5,602 nucleotides of DNA from Candidatus Micrarchaeaceae archaeon. GTDB taxonomy: Archaea > Micrarchaeota > Micrarchaeia > Micrarchaeales > CABMGC01. The stretch covers positions 1 to 5,602 of the forward strand of contig DAIDAD010000040.1 of the NCBI GenBank assembly GCA_027310795.1, given 5' to 3'. Each line of letters begins with the position of its first letter. Within the stretch, counting starts at the first letter, position 1. Under the pieces are notes generated by a model. That model saw only the letters and a list, made by a program, of their open reading frames with translations. It had not been told where the DNA came from and ran no database searches. Below, piece after piece: positions 5,492-5,602 of the stretch. A program made the translations under genes and the position numbers.

Positions 5492-5548
5492 AGGAGGAGT
5501 AAAACTGGTCGCCTTGCCAGCGCGTGCGAACGTCGCTGGCCTCTTCCT
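5492..5548 (+). ncRNA. candidate structured RNA or structured leader with GNRA-capped stem
   Basis: Two coaxial helices can be drawn on the + strand. The outer one pairs AGGAGGAG (5492-5499) with CTCTTCCT (5541-5548): 8 bp with one G-U. The inner one pairs GCCAGCG (5516-5522) with CGCTGGC (5534-5540), continues CGT/ACG (5523-5525/5530-5532) past a bulged U5533, and closes on GCGA (5526-5529), a GNRA tetraloop. Its 3' strands abut, while the 5' side has a 16-nt unpaired segment at 5500-5515. On the other strand the tetraloop would be UCGC, so + transcription is favoured. AGGAGG is also a near-perfect Shine-Dalgarno sequence and would be masked by the outer helix. It does not match SRP RNA, RNase P RNA or H/ACA RNA as I know them. 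Family unknown. Confidence 0.4.
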
Positions 5549-5552
5549 ACAA

Positions 5553-5570
5553 ATACGATGCGCAGCGTAT
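5553..5570 (+). other. second stem-loop in the right-end segment
   Basis: ATACG (5553-5557) pairs with CGTAT (5566-5570) around an 8-base loop ATGCGCAG, starting four bases after the larger stem at 5492-5548. It could be part of the same structured transcript. Alone, a 5-bp stem is weak evidence. Confidence 0.25.
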
Positions 5571-5602
5571 GCCGTGCTTCATTCTACCAATAAGTGTATT
5601 AA

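Noticed and set aside
5455..5502. Short ORF of 15 codons, MEDELITTSSLTEEE, ending at TAA before the stem
   Set aside because: Its ATG lies inside the TATA element, so a transcript from that box would not contain it. No homology is recognised. A leader peptide is possible only from an upstream promoter.
5492..5551. H/ACA guide RNA, because ACA (5549-5551) directly follows the outer helix
   Set aside because: There is no guide pocket on the 3' side (the two helices abut there), and the apical loop is GNRA rather than a kink-turn or K-loop with UGA/GA.
5477..5602. Start of SRP RNA or RNase P RNA
   Set aside because: The SRP Alu-domain UGU loop motifs and the RNase P GGGAGGAA-AGUCC core are not seen. 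The segment is cut by the window edge, so a late match cannot be fully excluded.

Overview
The window is archaeal chromosome. The evidence is the gene content (GINS replication protein, ribosomal protein L44e/eL42, initiation factor aIF2 alpha, an archaeal PAC2-family protein), a tRNA-Gly whose anticodon loop carries a small bulge-helix-bulge type intron, and TATA-box promoters lying about 25-27 bases before start codons. Arginine is written mostly AGG/AGA and base composition looks moderate. The lineage cannot be fixed from the sequence. A small-genome (DPANN-like) or deep euryarchaeal origin is only a guess.

Left part (1-2182, + strand): a tight replication/translation cluster, GINS (3' end only), L44e, aIF2 alpha, PAC2, with gaps of 8, 4 and about 4 bases, followed with no gap by tRNA-Gly(CCC). 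This is the known archaeal link between replication genes and the L44e/S27e/aIF2 alpha/Nop10 group, but here S27e and Nop10 are missing from their usual places. The PAC2 gene has no usable ATG, GTG or TTG in frame at its natural N-terminus. It starts either at a CTG that has the same upstream spacing as its two neighbours, or at a GTG overlapping the aIF2 alpha stop that needs a -1 shift on a run of seven A.

Middle (2193-3767, - strand): a multi-spanning membrane flippase of the polysaccharide-export (Wzx/MATE-like) superfamily. It converges on the tRNA and diverges from the next gene. Two back-to-back TATA boxes between 3801 and 3838 serve the flippase leftward and a branched-chain aminotransferase rightward.

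Right part: IlvE-type aminotransferase (3861-4778, +), then a DUF92/TMEM19-family membrane protein (4768-5421, -) whose 3' end overlaps IlvE by 11 bases tail to tail. Its transcript is probably near-leaderless.

The last 180 bases hold no recognisable protein gene. They do contain a nearly symmetric TATA element and, downstream on the + strand, a strong nested stem capped by a GNRA tetraloop, followed by a second stem. This is the best candidate for an undescribed element here: a structured RNA or a structured leader of a gene beginning beyond the edge.
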